From NCBI GenBank assembly GCA_946480085.1, contig CAMLHZ010000001.1, positions 744,001 to 808,000 of the forward strand: a DNA stretch of 64,000 nucleotides, given 5' to 3'. A model generated the notes under the pieces. That model had not been told where the DNA came from. It did not search any database and saw only the letters and a program-made list of their open reading frames with translations. Every line of letters begins with the position of its first letter. Within the stretch, counting starts at the first letter, position 1. This stretch comes from an uncultured Flavobacteriales bacterium (GTDB lineage Bacteria; Bacteroidota; Bacteroidia; Flavobacteriales; Crocinitomicaceae). Shown piece after piece: positions 53,423-63,103 of the stretch. The translations under genes and the position numbers were made by a program.

Positions 53423-54190
53423 ATGTGCATGAAAAAATTCTATTTATTCTTTATCCTGGGATTGTTCTTTGTAAAATCAGCAAGTGCTCAGCGTAATGCA
53501 AAAGATTCGGCAATTGCAACGCCATGGGTTGCCATTCATTACGGATTGAATGCTACGGAAGGTGATTTAAAAGATCGATTTGGAGCATTGAACAATCTGG
53601 GTTTTATGGCCGGGTACAAAACAACGCGAAACTGGGTTTACGGTTTTGATGGGAATTTCATTTTTGGTCCAACGGTAAAGGAACCCAACTTATTCGGAGC
53701 GTTGATCGATAGTTACGGAAATATTACGGATGAGAGTGGCGAAGTGGGGGCTGTTGTGGTTTCTGCACGCGGATTCAATGTGAATACTATGATTGGTAAA
53801 GTAATTCCAATTTTTAGTCCGAATAACAATTCAGGATTATACGTTCACGGAGGTATCGGTTATGTTCAGTACCGCTATAGAATCGAAACACAGGATCAGG
53901 TAATTCCTTCTATTGAGTTGAAATACAGAAAAGGTTACGATAGATATACAACGGGTTTAAGTGCTCATCAATTTTTGGGTTATGCTTTCATGGCAAATCA
54001 AGGAATTGTGAATTTCTATGGTGGATTTTACATTAATGAAGGATTCACTCAAAATCGTCGAGAGGTGTTTTATGACCAACCCGATACTCCGGTAGATAAA
54101 GGTCAACGTTTGGATATCCAGTATGGATTTAAATTGGGTTGGTTTATTCCTATCTATCAGCGAAAAGCAAAAGATTATTATTTCGATTGA
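53423..54190 (+). CDS. Predicted outer-membrane beta-barrel protein
   Basis: A 255-residue protein with signal peptide MKKFYLFFILGLFFVKSASAQ and alternating strands ending in aromatic residues (NWVYGFDGNFIFG, GLYVHGGIGYVQYRY, GIVNFYGGFYINEG, IQYGFKLGWFIPI). This suggests a small barrel in the outer membrane. No specific family is recognised. Starts at 53423 or 53429 are both possible; the second gives a tidier signal peptide. The stop codon overlaps the waaA ATG (TGATG), so it is coupled to Kdo transfer to lipid A, which hints at an envelope role. Confidence 0.75.
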   Translation: MCMKKFYLFFILGLFFVKSASAQRNAKDSAIATPWVAIHYGLNATEGDLKDRFGALNNLGFMAGYKTTRNWVYGFDGNFIFGPTVKEPNLFGALIDSYGNITDESGEVGAVVVSARGFNVNTMIGKVIPIFSPNNNSGLYVHGGIGYVQYRYRIETQDQVIPSIELKYRKGYDRYTTGLSAHQFLGYAFMANQGIVNFYGGFYINEGFTQNRREVFYDQPDTPVDKGQRLDIQYGFKLGWFIPIYQRKAKDYYFD

Positions 54191-55407
54191 TGCGATTGTT
54201 ATACGGATTTGGGATTCGCGTACTCTACAGTTTAATGTGGATTGCATCGTTCTTCAATCCTAAGGCGAAAAAGTGGATCCTTGGAAGAAAGGATATTCTG
54301 AAACCTGAAGGTATCCCGCAAAATCGAGAGGTCTACTGGTTTCATTGCGCGTCTTTAGGCGAATTCGATCAGGGATTACCTGTAATGAATGCTTTCAAAG
54401 AACAAAATCCGCAAATCTTTCTGATTGTCACTTTTTTCAGTCCATCCGGAATAGAGTTTTACAACAAACGCGATCATAAAGTAGATTTGGCGGTTTATCT
54501 TCCCATTGACACAAAACGAAAAGCGGAACGCTTTGTAAATACAATTCGCCCTTCCAAAGTGTTTTTTGTGAAGTATGAATTTTGGTATAACCACCTGAAA
54601 GCTGCTCGTCGATATGGCGCAAAAGTTTATGGTGTAAGCAGTTTGTTCCGACCAACACATCGTTTTTTTAAATGGTACGGTGGTTTCTTTAGAGATGCAC
54701 TTCGATTGTTTGATTATTTCTATGTACAGGATCAACGTTCATCCGATTTATTGAAATCCATTGGAATTACAAAGTCTGAAGTAACTGGTGATACGCGTTA
54801 TGACAGAATGCTTGCAGTGAAAGATAAGCTGATTTCCAATGGAATTGTTGAACAGTTCGTGAAGGACGAAGACGTTTTGCTCTTAGGAAGTTCCTGGACA
54901 GTTGACGAAGAAACGTTTTTATCGGCCATAATGATGGCTTCCATAACAATGAAAGTAATTATCGCACCGCACGATATTTCGGAAAGTCATGTAGAGTCTA
55001 TCAGTGCGTTGTTCAAAGATGAAACTGTCCGCTATACGCGTTTCGACGATTCGTCTAAGCGCATTCTGATTCTCGATACAATTGGTCAGTTGACGAATAC
55101 ATATCGTTACGCCACTATTGCATATGTTGGAGGTGGATTTACCGGTAAACTGCACAACATTTTGGAGCCGGGAGCTTTTGGAGTTCCGGTTTTGATTGGA
55201 CCAAAATTCGAGCGCTTTCCAGAAGCACAATTATTTACTAATCGGGGTGTAGCAACGGTTGTAAACAACTCGGAAGAATTCACTCGTGAGTTGAATAAGA
55301 GTTTGAAAAACAAGATGCAAATAGGAGCAGAGTTGGCAGCAATTTTCAGGGAGAATGCAGGTGCAGCGATTAAAATTGTGAATGCAGTTCTTGCTGAAAA
55401 ATCGTGA
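54190..55407 (+). CDS. waaA: 3-deoxy-D-manno-octulosonic acid (Kdo) transferase
   Basis: A 405-residue GT30-type glycosyltransferase. An N-terminal membrane helix (LLYGFGIRVLYSLMWIASFF) is followed by WFHCASLGEFDQGLPVM, including the conserved Glu, and VFFVKYEFWYN, YGVSSLFRP and GDTRYDRM. The second domain has APHDISESHVE, YVGGGFTGKLHNILEPGAFG and VLIGPKFERFPEA. It transfers Kdo from CMP-Kdo to lipid IVA at the cytoplasmic face of the inner membrane. The frame extends back to 54139 within the upstream gene, but TGATG overlap and the family start favour ATG 54190. Confidence 0.94.
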   Translation: MRLLYGFGIRVLYSLMWIASFFNPKAKKWILGRKDILKPEGIPQNREVYWFHCASLGEFDQGLPVMNAFKEQNPQIFLIVTFFSPSGIEFYNKRDHKVDLAVYLPIDTKRKAERFVNTIRPSKVFFVKYEFWYNHLKAARRYGAKVYGVSSLFRPTHRFFKWYGGFFRDALRLFDYFYVQDQRSSDLLKSIGITKSEVTGDTRYDRMLAVKDKLISNGIVEQFVKDEDVLLLGSSWTVDEETFLSAIMMASITMKVIIAPHDISESHVESISALFKDETVRYTRFDDSSKRILILDTIGQLTNTYRYATIAYVGGGFTGKLHNILEPGAFGVPVLIGPKFERFPEAQLFTNRGVATVVNNSEEFTRELNKSLKNKMQIGAELAAIFRENAGAAIKIVNAVLAEKS

Positions 55408-55639
55408 TTTTATGATTTCACAAATTCGTAAAATCATGAATTCATGAATTCATCCGGATTCTTGGTGTTCAACTATTTATTTAGGTTCTTGAGGTCCCGA
55501 ACATTCGGGACTAATTCCCCAAAATCCCTGAATCTCCAAATTTGGGTGCTAAAATCACATCGAAAATCTACTTTAACAGTCAATTAAACACATAGAAACT
55601 CATATTATTCGTAACTAGTAACCAGTAATTTGTAATTAG
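55405..55639. repeat. Dyad- and tandem-rich convergent intergenic region
   Basis: TGATTTTA (55405) pairs with TAAAATCA (55429-55436), overlapping the waaA stop. GTCCCGA/TCGGGAC forms a hairpin with an ACAT loop at 55494-55511. At 55611-55639 the degenerate units GTAACTA, GTAACCA, GTAATTT and GTAATTA follow each other and run into the stop of the LOG gene. The dyads probably terminate both converging genes. Confidence 0.55.
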
Positions 55640-56319
55640 AAATTCGGACTCAACTCATGCGTTTTATAGAAGTCCTCAATGTATTTCACCGCTTCATCAG
55701 CCGTTCCTACAACTTTCAAATAGTTCATATCATGTTCCGAGATGTTATGTTCTTTTTCCAACATAATTCGGCGAACCCATTCTACCAAACCGTCCCAATA
55801 CTCGTGACCAATTAACACAACTGGACGTTTATTGATCTTCTTGGTTTGAATTAACGTGATGGCTTCGAATAGTTCATCCAAAGTTCCAAATCCGCCTGGA
55901 AGAATGACAAATCCTTGCGAGTATTTTACGAAGATTACCTTTCTTACGAAGAAGTAATCGAATGTTAAGTTATGTTCTGCGTCGATGAACGGATTATGGT
56001 TTTGTTCAAATGGAAGATCAATGTTCAGACCAACTGATTTTCCGCCAGCTTGAAATGCACCTTGATTTCCAGCTTGCATAATACCCGGACCACCTCCTGT
56101 AATTACACCATATCCAGCCTCTGCTAGTTTTTCACCAACTTCAATTGCCAATTGGTAATATGGATTGTCTTCTTTTGTTCGTGCCGACCCGAAAACCGAT
56201 ACACAAGGTCCAATTCGCGCCATTCGTTCGTAACCTTCTACGAATTCTGACATGATTTTAAAGATGGCCCAGCTATCGTTTGTTTTTATTTCGTTCCAGT
56301 CTTTGCGTATTGCGTTCAT
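55636..56319 (-). CDS. LOG-family Rossmann-fold protein (TIGR00730 type)
   Basis: A 227-residue protein with CVSVFGSARTKEDNPYY, VITGGGPGIMQAGNQGAF and LPGGFGTLDELFEA, the PGGxGTxxE motif that binds and cleaves nucleoside monophosphates. Family members are annotated as lysine decarboxylases by mistake; tested ones hydrolyse nucleotide 5'-monophosphates at the N-glycosidic bond (LOG, PpnN). A role in purine or cytokinin-like nucleotide turnover is the best guess. It has its own transcript. Confidence 0.88.
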   Translation of the reverse strand: MNAIRKDWNEIKTNDSWAIFKIMSEFVEGYERMARIGPCVSVFGSARTKEDNPYYQLAIEVGEKLAEAGYGVITGGGPGIMQAGNQGAFQAGGKSVGLNIDLPFEQNHNPFIDAEHNLTFDYFFVRKVIFVKYSQGFVILPGGFGTLDELFEAITLIQTKKINKRPVVLIGHEYWDGLVEWVRRIMLEKEHNISEHDMNYLKVVGTADEAVKYIEDFYKTHELSPNF

Positions 56320-56488
56320 ATTGAAGAATTAAGGAGTCTGTATGTTCAGCGCTATCCGAAGTAAAGATAAACGCTCTTTCTACTACAACGAGTTGACGAA
56401 AGCTTTATTATTCACGGTAATTGGTTCATATCTCCACTAAATTGATTTTGTTATATAATCGAGTTTAACGAATTATTGATACTTTCGA

Positions 56489-57301
56489 ATGCGACAAACT
56501 AGAATGCAGCCTAATATTGAATTGATCATATTTCGCCGAGGTCCCAGATTACCCACAGGTATGACTTCCAACGAATATCTTTTTTGGTATTCACTTCCTT
56601 TTGTATTGGCGATTGTTTATCTGGTTTATAAGTTTTTCAGAAATAGAAAACGCGTAATGAGCTGGAACGATGGTCGTATTCCTTCAGATTTCGGTACCAC
56701 TGAGAGCCACATCGCAGAAATATTTATCGTTTTTGCTGCGAGCATATCAAAACGGGGAAGAGTTCATATTCGAACGAAGGAAATTTGGGTAAACAAGTAT
56801 ATCAAAAAGCACTTTCCTGATGCCAAATGCAAGGTGGATGAATCTTTTGATTTTGCTATTTGGAATTCAATTGATTTGGACGAATTGGCTTTTTGGTGCA
56901 GCCAGAAATTGAATCATCAACAAAAACTGCAGTTGTTTGAGTTCCTGACTTACTTGTCTTTGGTTGACCATGAATTGGTTGACGATGAAAGAGAATTGCT
57001 GTTATACGTTTTGAATCGTTTCAATTTGTCGTTTGAAGAACTTTCTGCTGAAGCTCAATCTGCCGTTAAATTGGAGGAAAAGAAAGTAGTTGAAGTCAGT
57101 GTGTCACATCGAAAACGCTATTTTAGCGCCTTAGGTTTGAGAGAAGATGCTAGTGCGGTCGAAATCAAAAAGATGTACCGTTTACTAGTGAAAGAAGTTC
57201 ATCCTGACCGACATCCGAATGCTACTCCGGAGGAAAGAAGAATGTTTGAAGCACGCTTTCAGGAAATTCAGGAGGCTTATGAATACCTGACCAGCAATTA
57301 A
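56489..57301 (+). CDS. Membrane-anchored J-domain protein with TerB-like middle region
   Basis: A 270-residue protein. One TM helix (YLFWYSLPFVLAIVYLVYKFF, ~30-50) is followed by a helical region (IAEIFIVFAASISKRGRVHI and FEFLTYLSLVDHELVDDERELL) resembling TerB domains, as in DjlA. A C-terminal J domain follows (RYFSALGLREDASAVEIKK, with the HPD motif in VHPDRHPN and FQEIQEAYEYL). It should recruit DnaK to the membrane. The start is uncertain: ATG 56489, 56504 and 56561 are possible. The arrangement matches DjlA-like co-chaperones, but at 270 residues I cannot claim orthology. Confidence 0.82.
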   Translation: MRQTRMQPNIELIIFRRGPRLPTGMTSNEYLFWYSLPFVLAIVYLVYKFFRNRKRVMSWNDGRIPSDFGTTESHIAEIFIVFAASISKRGRVHIRTKEIWVNKYIKKHFPDAKCKVDESFDFAIWNSIDLDELAFWCSQKLNHQQKLQLFEFLTYLSLVDHELVDDERELLLYVLNRFNLSFEELSAEAQSAVKLEEKKVVEVSVSHRKRYFSALGLREDASAVEIKKMYRLLVKEVHPDRHPNATPEERRMFEARFQEIQEAYEYLTSN

Positions 57302-57303
57302 AC

Positions 57304-57921
57304 TTATTTTCCTGTTTCCAGAATTCGTTTGATATTGCCTAAGTTCTGTTCAAAAATGGATCGTGCTTTATACGCTCCAAAGTAGGTTTTGAATTCATCC
57401 CAAAAACCGGGATTGTGATCCGCAAAAAAGAGCGTAAATGTGATTTCACATTTGTTTTCTGAAATTTTTCGATAGCGCTGTTCCGATGCCAAACCGTCTG
57501 CTTTAATCGAGAAATCAATCAAATTGAAGGTAGTAAGCTGTCGACGTTTGTTTGGCTCCACCAACGTTATGTGTTCATCCCAACGCTGACCTTTTTCGTT
57601 CTTGTTACAATAACAACGTCTGATTGACCTTGGAGTTCCGTCAGAGAATTCGTTGCTGTTCAGCGTCGTAATGTGATCAACAAAAACTGACCAGCGTTCA
57701 GCATTGTCAGAATTCCCTAAAAACTTGTAGGCAGAGTCCACGGGTACATTCACAACAACAGATTCTTTCATGAGTTTGTATGAAAAACCGTGATGCTTTC
57801 CGTACGGACTGAAATAAATGGTCATGAGAATTCCCACTGTCAGAAAAGCAAATAGCCAAAGCCCAAATTTTCGAAGACGTTTCAAAAATCGATTTCCAGT
57901 TGATTTTGCAATGGTACTCAT
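57304..57921 (-). CDS. Membrane-anchored SRPBCC-family protein
   Basis: A 205-residue protein with a TM helix (GLWLFAFLTVGILMTIYF, ~20-38) and an SRPBCC/polyketide-cyclase-like domain: SVVVNVPVDSAYKFLGNSDNAERWSVFVDHI, DEHITLVEPNKRRQLTTF and CEITFTLFFADHNPGFWDEF. The fold binds hydrophobic ligands in a deep cavity; the ligand is unknown. The 112-residue unknown protein is encoded 28 bases upstream on the same strand. The 3' end meets the J-domain gene, leaving two bases between stops. Confidence 0.78.
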   Translation of the reverse strand: MSTIAKSTGNRFLKRLRKFGLWLFAFLTVGILMTIYFSPYGKHHGFSYKLMKESVVVNVPVDSAYKFLGNSDNAERWSVFVDHITTLNSNEFSDGTPRSIRRCYCNKNEKGQRWDEHITLVEPNKRRQLTTFNLIDFSIKADGLASEQRYRKISENKCEITFTLFFADHNPGFWDEFKTYFGAYKARSIFEQNLGNIKRILETGK

Positions 57922-57949
57922 GCATTAGGTGTTGTTTTCCTTTGAAGAA

Positions 57950-58288
57950 TTACTGAAAACTCTTTCTAGCCAACAGCTTCACAGAAGCTTTATAAGTTGC
58001 TGTATAAGTCAATCCTTTTTGACGGGTACTAAAGGTGTTCAAAGCTTTTTTATACCACAGTGGATCGGTTGCTTTTTTGTTGAAATCCTCGTGATTGGCA
58101 ATATCTACCACCTGACCATCTTCCCAACATTCAATAGTGTAAATTCCTAAACCGAAATGTTCAGCACGCTGCAACACAATTGCGAAATCCCATTCATTGA
58201 AGTGAAGGTTGGTTTCTTTGTCGAATCCAGTGTTCTCGTTTTTCAAATCAATAAATATGTGTTGGTCTAAGAATTCCGCTTGCTCCAT
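57950..58288 (-). CDS. Unknown small soluble protein
   Basis: A 112-residue protein without signal or TM segment. It contains EWDFAIVLQRAEHFGLGIYTIECWEDGQVVDIANHEDF and a basic C-terminus (TYTATYKASVKLLARKSFQ). I do not recognise a family. The frame runs to 58318, where ATG forms part of a -7 element (ATGTACTTTTG), so ATG 58288 is used. It heads a probable two-gene unit with the SRPBCC gene. Confidence 0.65.
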   Translation of the reverse strand: MEQAEFLDQHIFIDLKNENTGFDKETNLHFNEWDFAIVLQRAEHFGLGIYTIECWEDGQVVDIANHEDFNKKATDPLWYKKALNTFSTRQKGLTYTATYKASVKLLARKSFQ

Positions 58289-58307
58289 GTTATAATAAAT
58301 GTTTTGA

Positions 58308-58315
58308 CAAAAGTA
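58308..58315 (-). promoter_or_regulatory. -7 element for the 112-residue protein gene
   Basis: TACTTTTG on the minus strand is a full match to TAnnTTTG. The leader to ATG 58288 would be about 13 bases. No clear TTG stands at -33. Confidence 0.45.
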
Positions 58316-58396
58316 CATAGAAATAAACTTAGTGACGTTTTGTTCTCGTCTGGTTTACCTTTTTATCAAATTGCCACTTACAAAAAACTTTCAACA

Positions 58397-58912
58397 ATGC
58401 TAATGAGAACGGTAATTTCACTTTCACTGATCAGTTTGTACTTCAGCCACTCCTTCGGACAACATGCCGATTCTCTGCAATTGAAGAATCGATTCAATTT
58501 GGAAAACGCATATGTCCACTTTCATTTTGATTATGACAGCTTGAGTATTGATACTGTAATCAATCAATCTAACAACTTCGAGTCGGTTCGTATATATGGA
58601 TATGTTATGGAAACAGATAGTTTTCGGTCCAATGACGATTGGATTAAATTTCTGGCTCCGCAAACCCGCTTTTTCGTGATAATCGAAGAAAATGAACTTA
58701 CCTATGTTCATGAAGAGTTTTTCGACAAATTCGGGCATCATTATGTGAAATATGAATACCATCCGAATTCTGGAATGAAGATCTATGAAACGTTTACTGA
58801 AGGAGGAAATGGAATTCAAATTCGAGAACAGAATGGAGAAACAACGATCACACTGGATGATAAAAAGGTGTGTGTCATGGATAAAAAAAAACGAAAGAGA
58901 GGGAAGGATTGA
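58397..58912 (+). CDS. Unknown secreted protein
   Basis: A 171-residue protein with signal peptide MRTVISLSLISLYFSHSFGQ (ATG 58397 or 58403). The mature part (VHFHFDYDSLSIDTVI, FRSNDDWIKFLAPQTRFFVIIEENELTYVHEEFFDKFGHHYV) is strand-rich and ends in a very basic tail (MDKKKRKRGKD). The family is not recognised. It is divergent from the 112-residue gene, and the region between them holds only the promoters. Confidence 0.65.
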   Translation: MLMRTVISLSLISLYFSHSFGQHADSLQLKNRFNLENAYVHFHFDYDSLSIDTVINQSNNFESVRIYGYVMETDSFRSNDDWIKFLAPQTRFFVIIEENELTYVHEEFFDKFGHHYVKYEYHPNSGMKIYETFTEGGNGIQIREQNGETTITLDDKKVCVMDKKKRKRGKD

Positions 58913-58972
58913 TCGTTTCATTTTGAATTAAAATATTACTTTGCGAAGCCGTACAGAGCAAAGAAAACCTAA

Positions 58973-59383
58973 ATGGAAGAAAGTAGTCACGTTACATTTT
59001 TTAGATCATTGCCCTTTCTACGAAAGTTGGTTGGTTTGAATTACCATGTTCTTCGGCTGGAACAAGGACAACGAAAAAGATTGTATGAAGCGGCACTTGC
59101 TTTACCAATTGTGTTCTTGTTAGCCGTGTCGTTTTTTAAAAACCGAAATCCAGAATCAAGTACTTATCGTCTGGAACAATATGTGGTTTGTGGATTGGTT
59201 TTCATTGGAGTTTATGGATTGACCCGATTTACGCTGAAATGTACTTCTGACAGAATGAAAGAGTTCATGGATGACTTCGAGAAAAAGAAAGACCTTTTAC
59301 TTCGAAAAATAATGATCAGATTTTTGCTGGGTTACTATGGAATCATGACTGTTCTAATTACGATTGCAGCGATTTGGTTATGA
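58973..59383 (+). CDS. Unknown small membrane protein
   Basis: A 136-residue protein with three predicted TM helices: LALPIVFLLAVSFF (~45-58), YVVCGLVFIGVYGLTRF (~73-90) and FLLGYYGIMTVLITIAAIWL (C-terminal). Between helices 2 and 3 is a charged stretch (KCTSDRMKEFMDDFEKKKDLLLRK). No family is recognised. The stop overlaps the next ATG (ATGA), so it is translationally coupled to the predicted outer-membrane protein. Confidence 0.65.
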   Translation: MEESSHVTFFRSLPFLRKLVGLNYHVLRLEQGQRKRLYEAALALPIVFLLAVSFFKNRNPESSTYRLEQYVVCGLVFIGVYGLTRFTLKCTSDRMKEFMDDFEKKKDLLLRKIMIRFLLGYYGIMTVLITIAAIWL

Positions 59384-60195
59384 AATATTTCATTTTGTTT
59401 TTGTTTTTTTCTGTTGGGTTTAATTCCTATTCTCAGCCCATAGAGCCAGATGATTCGGAACAAAGAGAACGAAAGTTTAATTTTGAATTCAATTTTCTAG
59501 CTCTCGGGCCGGGAACTTTTAGAATCAGTTCTATTGAAACCAACCTGAATGAAGATAGAGTTGTTCTTGAGCACTTCAATACGTACAGTTCTGGTTTGAA
59601 TCTTTTCGAATTCAGACCTTTTCTCAAAAATAGAATCGGATTGCATTTTGGATTCGGGCTTTACAATGCAGGATTTGATCATGAATATGTAAAGAACAAT
59701 TTTGCTTCTTCCGTTCCATCAGGCTATTCAATGGAGTTTGATCCTCCCGAGTACGATGATCCGGGTCCAATATTTGGAACTTTCGGTACAGCTTCATTCG
59801 ATATTGGACTGGTAGGAAAGTTTACCGTGCGTCAGGTCAGCATTCTTCCAACAGTAAATTACATCTTCGGTTCAGAGTCCGGTACTTCATTTTTACAAAC
59901 CAATTTCACAAATCTGAATAACGGCGATACGTTTTACAGAGCGTATGATATGTATGACAAAATCGACAGAGCCTACCGAATGGGCTTGGAAGTAAGAGTT
60001 AACTTTGATAACGGATTATATGCAGGTTTACGTAGTGCCTATACCTATTTCGAAACGAAAGGAGTGACCCGGATAACAGACGTATATTCATTTGAGAATA
60101 AGACGGTAACTGAAATGTCGCATAGTTACAACGCGAATATGTTGACGTTCCAGGCTTTCATTGGATTGACAACAATTTTTGACGAGGAAGAATAA
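59380..60195 (+). CDS. Predicted outer-membrane protein
   Basis: A 271-residue protein with signal peptide MKYFILFLFFSVGFNSYSQ and strand-rich sequence (FNFEFNFLALGPGTFRIS, RIGLHFGFGLYNAGFDHEYV, FTVRQVSILPTVNYIFG, GLYAGLRSAYTYFETKGV). It ends with aromatic-containing strands, so a beta-barrel is likely. Family unknown. ATG 59380 overlaps the previous stop; an in-frame TTG six bases earlier is less likely. Confidence 0.7.
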   Translation: MKYFILFLFFSVGFNSYSQPIEPDDSEQRERKFNFEFNFLALGPGTFRISSIETNLNEDRVVLEHFNTYSSGLNLFEFRPFLKNRIGLHFGFGLYNAGFDHEYVKNNFASSVPSGYSMEFDPPEYDDPGPIFGTFGTASFDIGLVGKFTVRQVSILPTVNYIFGSESGTSFLQTNFTNLNNGDTFYRAYDMYDKIDRAYRMGLEVRVNFDNGLYAGLRSAYTYFETKGVTRITDVYSFENKTVTEMSHSYNANMLTFQAFIGLTTIFDEEE

Positions 60196-60235
60196 TCTAA
60201 GCTGAAGTCCCGCAACTGCGTGATGCAATCCAACA

Positions 60236-63103
60236 CTATTTTTTGACTTTTGACTTTTGATTTTTACCTTGTAATAGCTTCATATGTTCCACTTCCAGCT
60301 TCAAATAATGTGCAGTATGTGAAACCTTTGTGTGTTTCTTGATCAGATCTTCAGGTGTTCCCGTACAAACAATGTTTCCGCCACCTCGTCCACCTTCAGG
60401 ACCAACATCAATGAGGTGATCAGCGACTTTAACAATGTCCAGATTGTGCTCGATTACCAAAACAGTATTTCCGTCATTCACCAAACGCTGAAGAACATCA
60501 ATCAACATTCGGATATCTTCGAAATGTAAACCCGTACTTGGTTCGTCGAGAATATAAATGGTGCTTCCTGTTCCTTTTTTCGCCAATTCGGTAGACAATT
60601 TAATACGTTGTGCTTCACCGCCACTCAATGTTGTAGAAGGTTGTCCCAGTTTGATATAACCCAATCCAACCGATTCCATGGTCGCCAACGGACGATGAAT
60701 TTTCGGAATGCTTTCAAAGAAATGAACCGCATCTTCAATGGTCATTTCCAAAACGTCATTGATCGTTTTTCCTTTGAATCGAACTTCAAGCGTTTCTCTG
60801 TTGTAGCGTTTTCCGTTACACGTTTCACATTCAACATAAACATCGGGAAGGAAATTCATTTCCACCAATTTCAGTCCACCACCACCACAAGTGTCGCAAC
60901 GTCCACCAGCTACGTTGAATGAGAATCTTCCTGCTTTATAACCTCGAATTTGTGATTCGGGAAGTGTTGCGAAAAGTGTTCTGATTTCCGTGAAAACGTT
61001 AGTATATGTTGCAGGATTACTGCGTGGCGTTCTACCAATCGGACTTTGGTCGATCTCAATAACCTTGTCCAATAATTCCAAACCTTCAATTTTCTTGTAA
61101 GGCATTGGTTTCTTCACGCCGTTGTAAATGTGTGCGTTTAGAATAGGGTAGAGGGTATGATTGATCAATGTCGATTTTCCACTTCCTGAAACGCCGGTTA
61201 CACAGGTAAAAGTTCCCAATGGAATGGTTAGATCTACATTTTTCAGGTTATTCCCACTCGCACCTTTCAGCACCAATTTCTTCCCGTTTCCTTTTCTCCG
61301 TTTTTCTGGTAATGAAATCTCTTTCTCACCACGCAAATATTGTGTAGTAATGGAATCTACTGACGTTAACTCTGCAAAAGGAGCAGCATTTACAATCTGT
61401 CCACCATGAACTCCGGCTCCGGGACCAATATCCACCACGTAATCCGCTGCTTCCATCATTTCTCTGTCGTGCTCCACAACAATAACAGAGTTTCCTGTGT
61501 CACGAAGTCGCTTCAAAGAGTTGATCAATCGTGTATTGTCGCGTTGGTGCAAACCAATACTTGGTTCATCCAAAATGTACAGTACGTTCATCAGTTCGGA
61601 ACCAATTTGTGTTGCCAGACGAATGCGTTGTGCCTCACCACCAGATAAACTTCTTGCCGAACGATGAAGTGTAAGGTATTCTAATCCAACTTCCAAAATG
61701 AAACGAACGCGGGCACGAATTTCCTTTAGAATTTCAGTTGCGATTACCTGATTATCCTTGCTCAGGTGTTTTTCAATGTCTTCCAACCAAACAGCAACAT
61801 CCTGCAAATCCATTCGGGAAACTTCACCAATGTTTTTCTCAGCGATGTAGAAATGAAGCGCTTCTTTTTTCAATCGCGTTCCTTCGCAAGTTGGACAAGT
61901 GATCTTATTCATAAAACTTTGTGCCCAACGCTGAATTGCTGCTGTGGATTCTTCGGCGTGACGAGACATAAATGTTGTCAAACCTTCAAAGTCGATGTTC
62001 TTGTCTTTTCCAACCTGTTCCAATCCTTCGTTTCCATGGAGAATCACGCGCAGAATATCTTCAGGAAGATCGCCAATTGGTGTATTGATATTGTAGCCTT
62101 CGTAATTCAGGTATTGGTCCAAACGATCGAAAAACCAGTTTCTTTTGTATTCACCAAGTGGTGCCAAACCTCCTTTTCGGATGCTTAGTTTTGGATCGGG
62201 AATTACTTTTTCCCTGTCGATTTCAGCAACTTCACCCAACCCCATACAATCCGGACAAGCTCCGTAAGGTGAGTTGAATGAAAACAATGCGGGTTCAGGT
62301 TCCGGGTAAGAAATTCCTGAAGTCGGACACATCAACAAGCGCGAGAAATGGCGAACATCATTCGTTTCGAAATCCATTACCATCATGCTTTTTCCGCCCA
62401 GTTTCATTGCTGAAACAATTGAATCATACAAACGTTTTCTGTCAGCAGAATCAACAACTATGCGATCAACCACCAATTCGATATCGTGAATTTTGTAGCG
62501 GTCCAAGCGCATTCCCTTTTCTATGTCTTTCAGTTCACCATCAACGCGAACCTTCGTGTATCCGGATTTTTGAAGCTGTTCAAACAATTCCCTGTAATGT
62601 CCTTTACGTCCACGAATTTTAGGCGCAAGAATGATAACTTTCTTCTTCTGAAAGTTTTGAATGATGAGGTCGGTAATCTGTTCATCCGAGTATTTCACCA
62701 TGTTCTCACCAGTTACGTAAGAAACCGCGGTTCCAACACGAGCATAGAATAAGCGAAGAAAATCGTAGATCTCCGTTATGGTTCCAACCGTAGATCTGGG
62801 ACTTCTGGAAACTGTTTTTTGTTCAATCGAAATTACCGGAGAAAGCCCTTCAATCTTATCTACATCCGGACGTTCCATTCCACCAAGAAATTGTCGTGCG
62901 TAGGCCGAAAACGTATCAATATACCTGCGTTGACCTTCAGCAAAAATGGTATCGAAAGCAAGTGATGATTTACCACTTCCACTTAAACCAGTAAAAACGA
63001 CAAGCTTATTTCGGGGAATAGTCAGGTTGACTTCCTTCAAATTGTGCTCTCGTGCTCCGTAAACGTCAATTTTTTCTTCTTGATTCAATTCTTTTGAACT
63101 CAT
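60236..63103 (-). CDS. uvrA: Excinuclease ABC subunit A
   Basis: A 955-residue DNA damage sensor of nucleotide excision repair. It has two ABC ATPase halves: Walker [14 protein letters not shown] (~40) and [13 protein letters not shown] (~640), signatures [12 protein letters not shown] and [12 protein letters not shown], and [13 protein letters not shown] and [13 protein letters not shown]. Zinc sites are [19 protein letters not shown] and [10 protein letters not shown] with CETCNGKRY. It loads UvrB on damaged DNA. The last residues ([10 protein letters not shown]) are encoded by CAAAAGT-like repeats. The ATG directly follows the stop of the lytic transglycosylase gene, so the two are probably co-transcribed. 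Confidence 0.97.
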   Translation of the reverse strand: MSSKELNQEEKIDVYGAREHNLKEVNLTIPRNKLVVFTGLSGSGKSSLAFDTIFAEGQRRYIDTFSAYARQFLGGMERPDVDKIEGLSPVISIEQKTVSRSPRSTVGTITEIYDFLRLFYARVGTAVSYVTGENMVKYSDEQITDLIIQNFQKKKVIILAPKIRGRKGHYRELFEQLQKSGYTKVRVDGELKDIEKGMRLDRYKIHDIELVVDRIVVDSADRKRLYDSIVSAMKLGGKSMMVMDFETNDVRHFSRLLMCPTSGISYPEPEPALFSFNSPYGACPDCMGLGEVAEIDREKVIPDPKLSIRKGGLAPLGEYKRNWFFDRLDQYLNYEGYNINTPIGDLPEDILRVILHGNEGLEQVGKDKNIDFEGLTTFMSRHAEESTAAIQRWAQSFMNKITCPTCEGTRLKKEALHFYIAEKNIGEVSRMDLQDVAVWLEDIEKHLSKDNQVIATEILKEIRARVRFILEVGLEYLTLHRSARSLSGGEAQRIRLATQIGSELMNVLYILDEPSIGLHQRDNTRLINSLKRLRDTGNSVIVVEHDREMMEAADYVVDIGPGAGVHGGQIVNAAPFAELTSVDSITTQYLRGEKEISLPEKRRKGNGKKLVLKGASGNNLKNVDLTIPLGTFTCVTGVSGSGKSTLINHTLYPILNAHIYNGVKKPMPYKKIEGLELLDKVIEIDQSPIGRTPRSNPATYTNVFTEIRTLFATLPESQIRGYKAGRFSFNVAGGRCDTCGGGGLKLVEMNFLPDVYVECETCNGKRYNRETLEVRFKGKTINDVLEMTIEDAVHFFESIPKIHRPLATMESVGLGYIKLGQPSTTLSGGEAQRIKLSTELAKKGTGSTIYILDEPSTGLHFEDIRMLIDVLQRLVNDGNTVLVIEHNLDIVKVADHLIDVGPEGGRGGGNIVCTGTPEDLIKKHTKVSHTAHYLKLEVEHMKLLQGKNQKSKVKK

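Noticed and set aside
58280..58396. Extension of the secreted 171-residue protein into the divergent gene
   Set aside because: A clear signal peptide starts at 58397/58403 and the upstream part overlaps the opposite promoter and gene.
60608..62752. Several antisense open frames within uvrA
   Set aside because: They are shadows of a highly conserved gene with biased codons and show no recognisable protein features.
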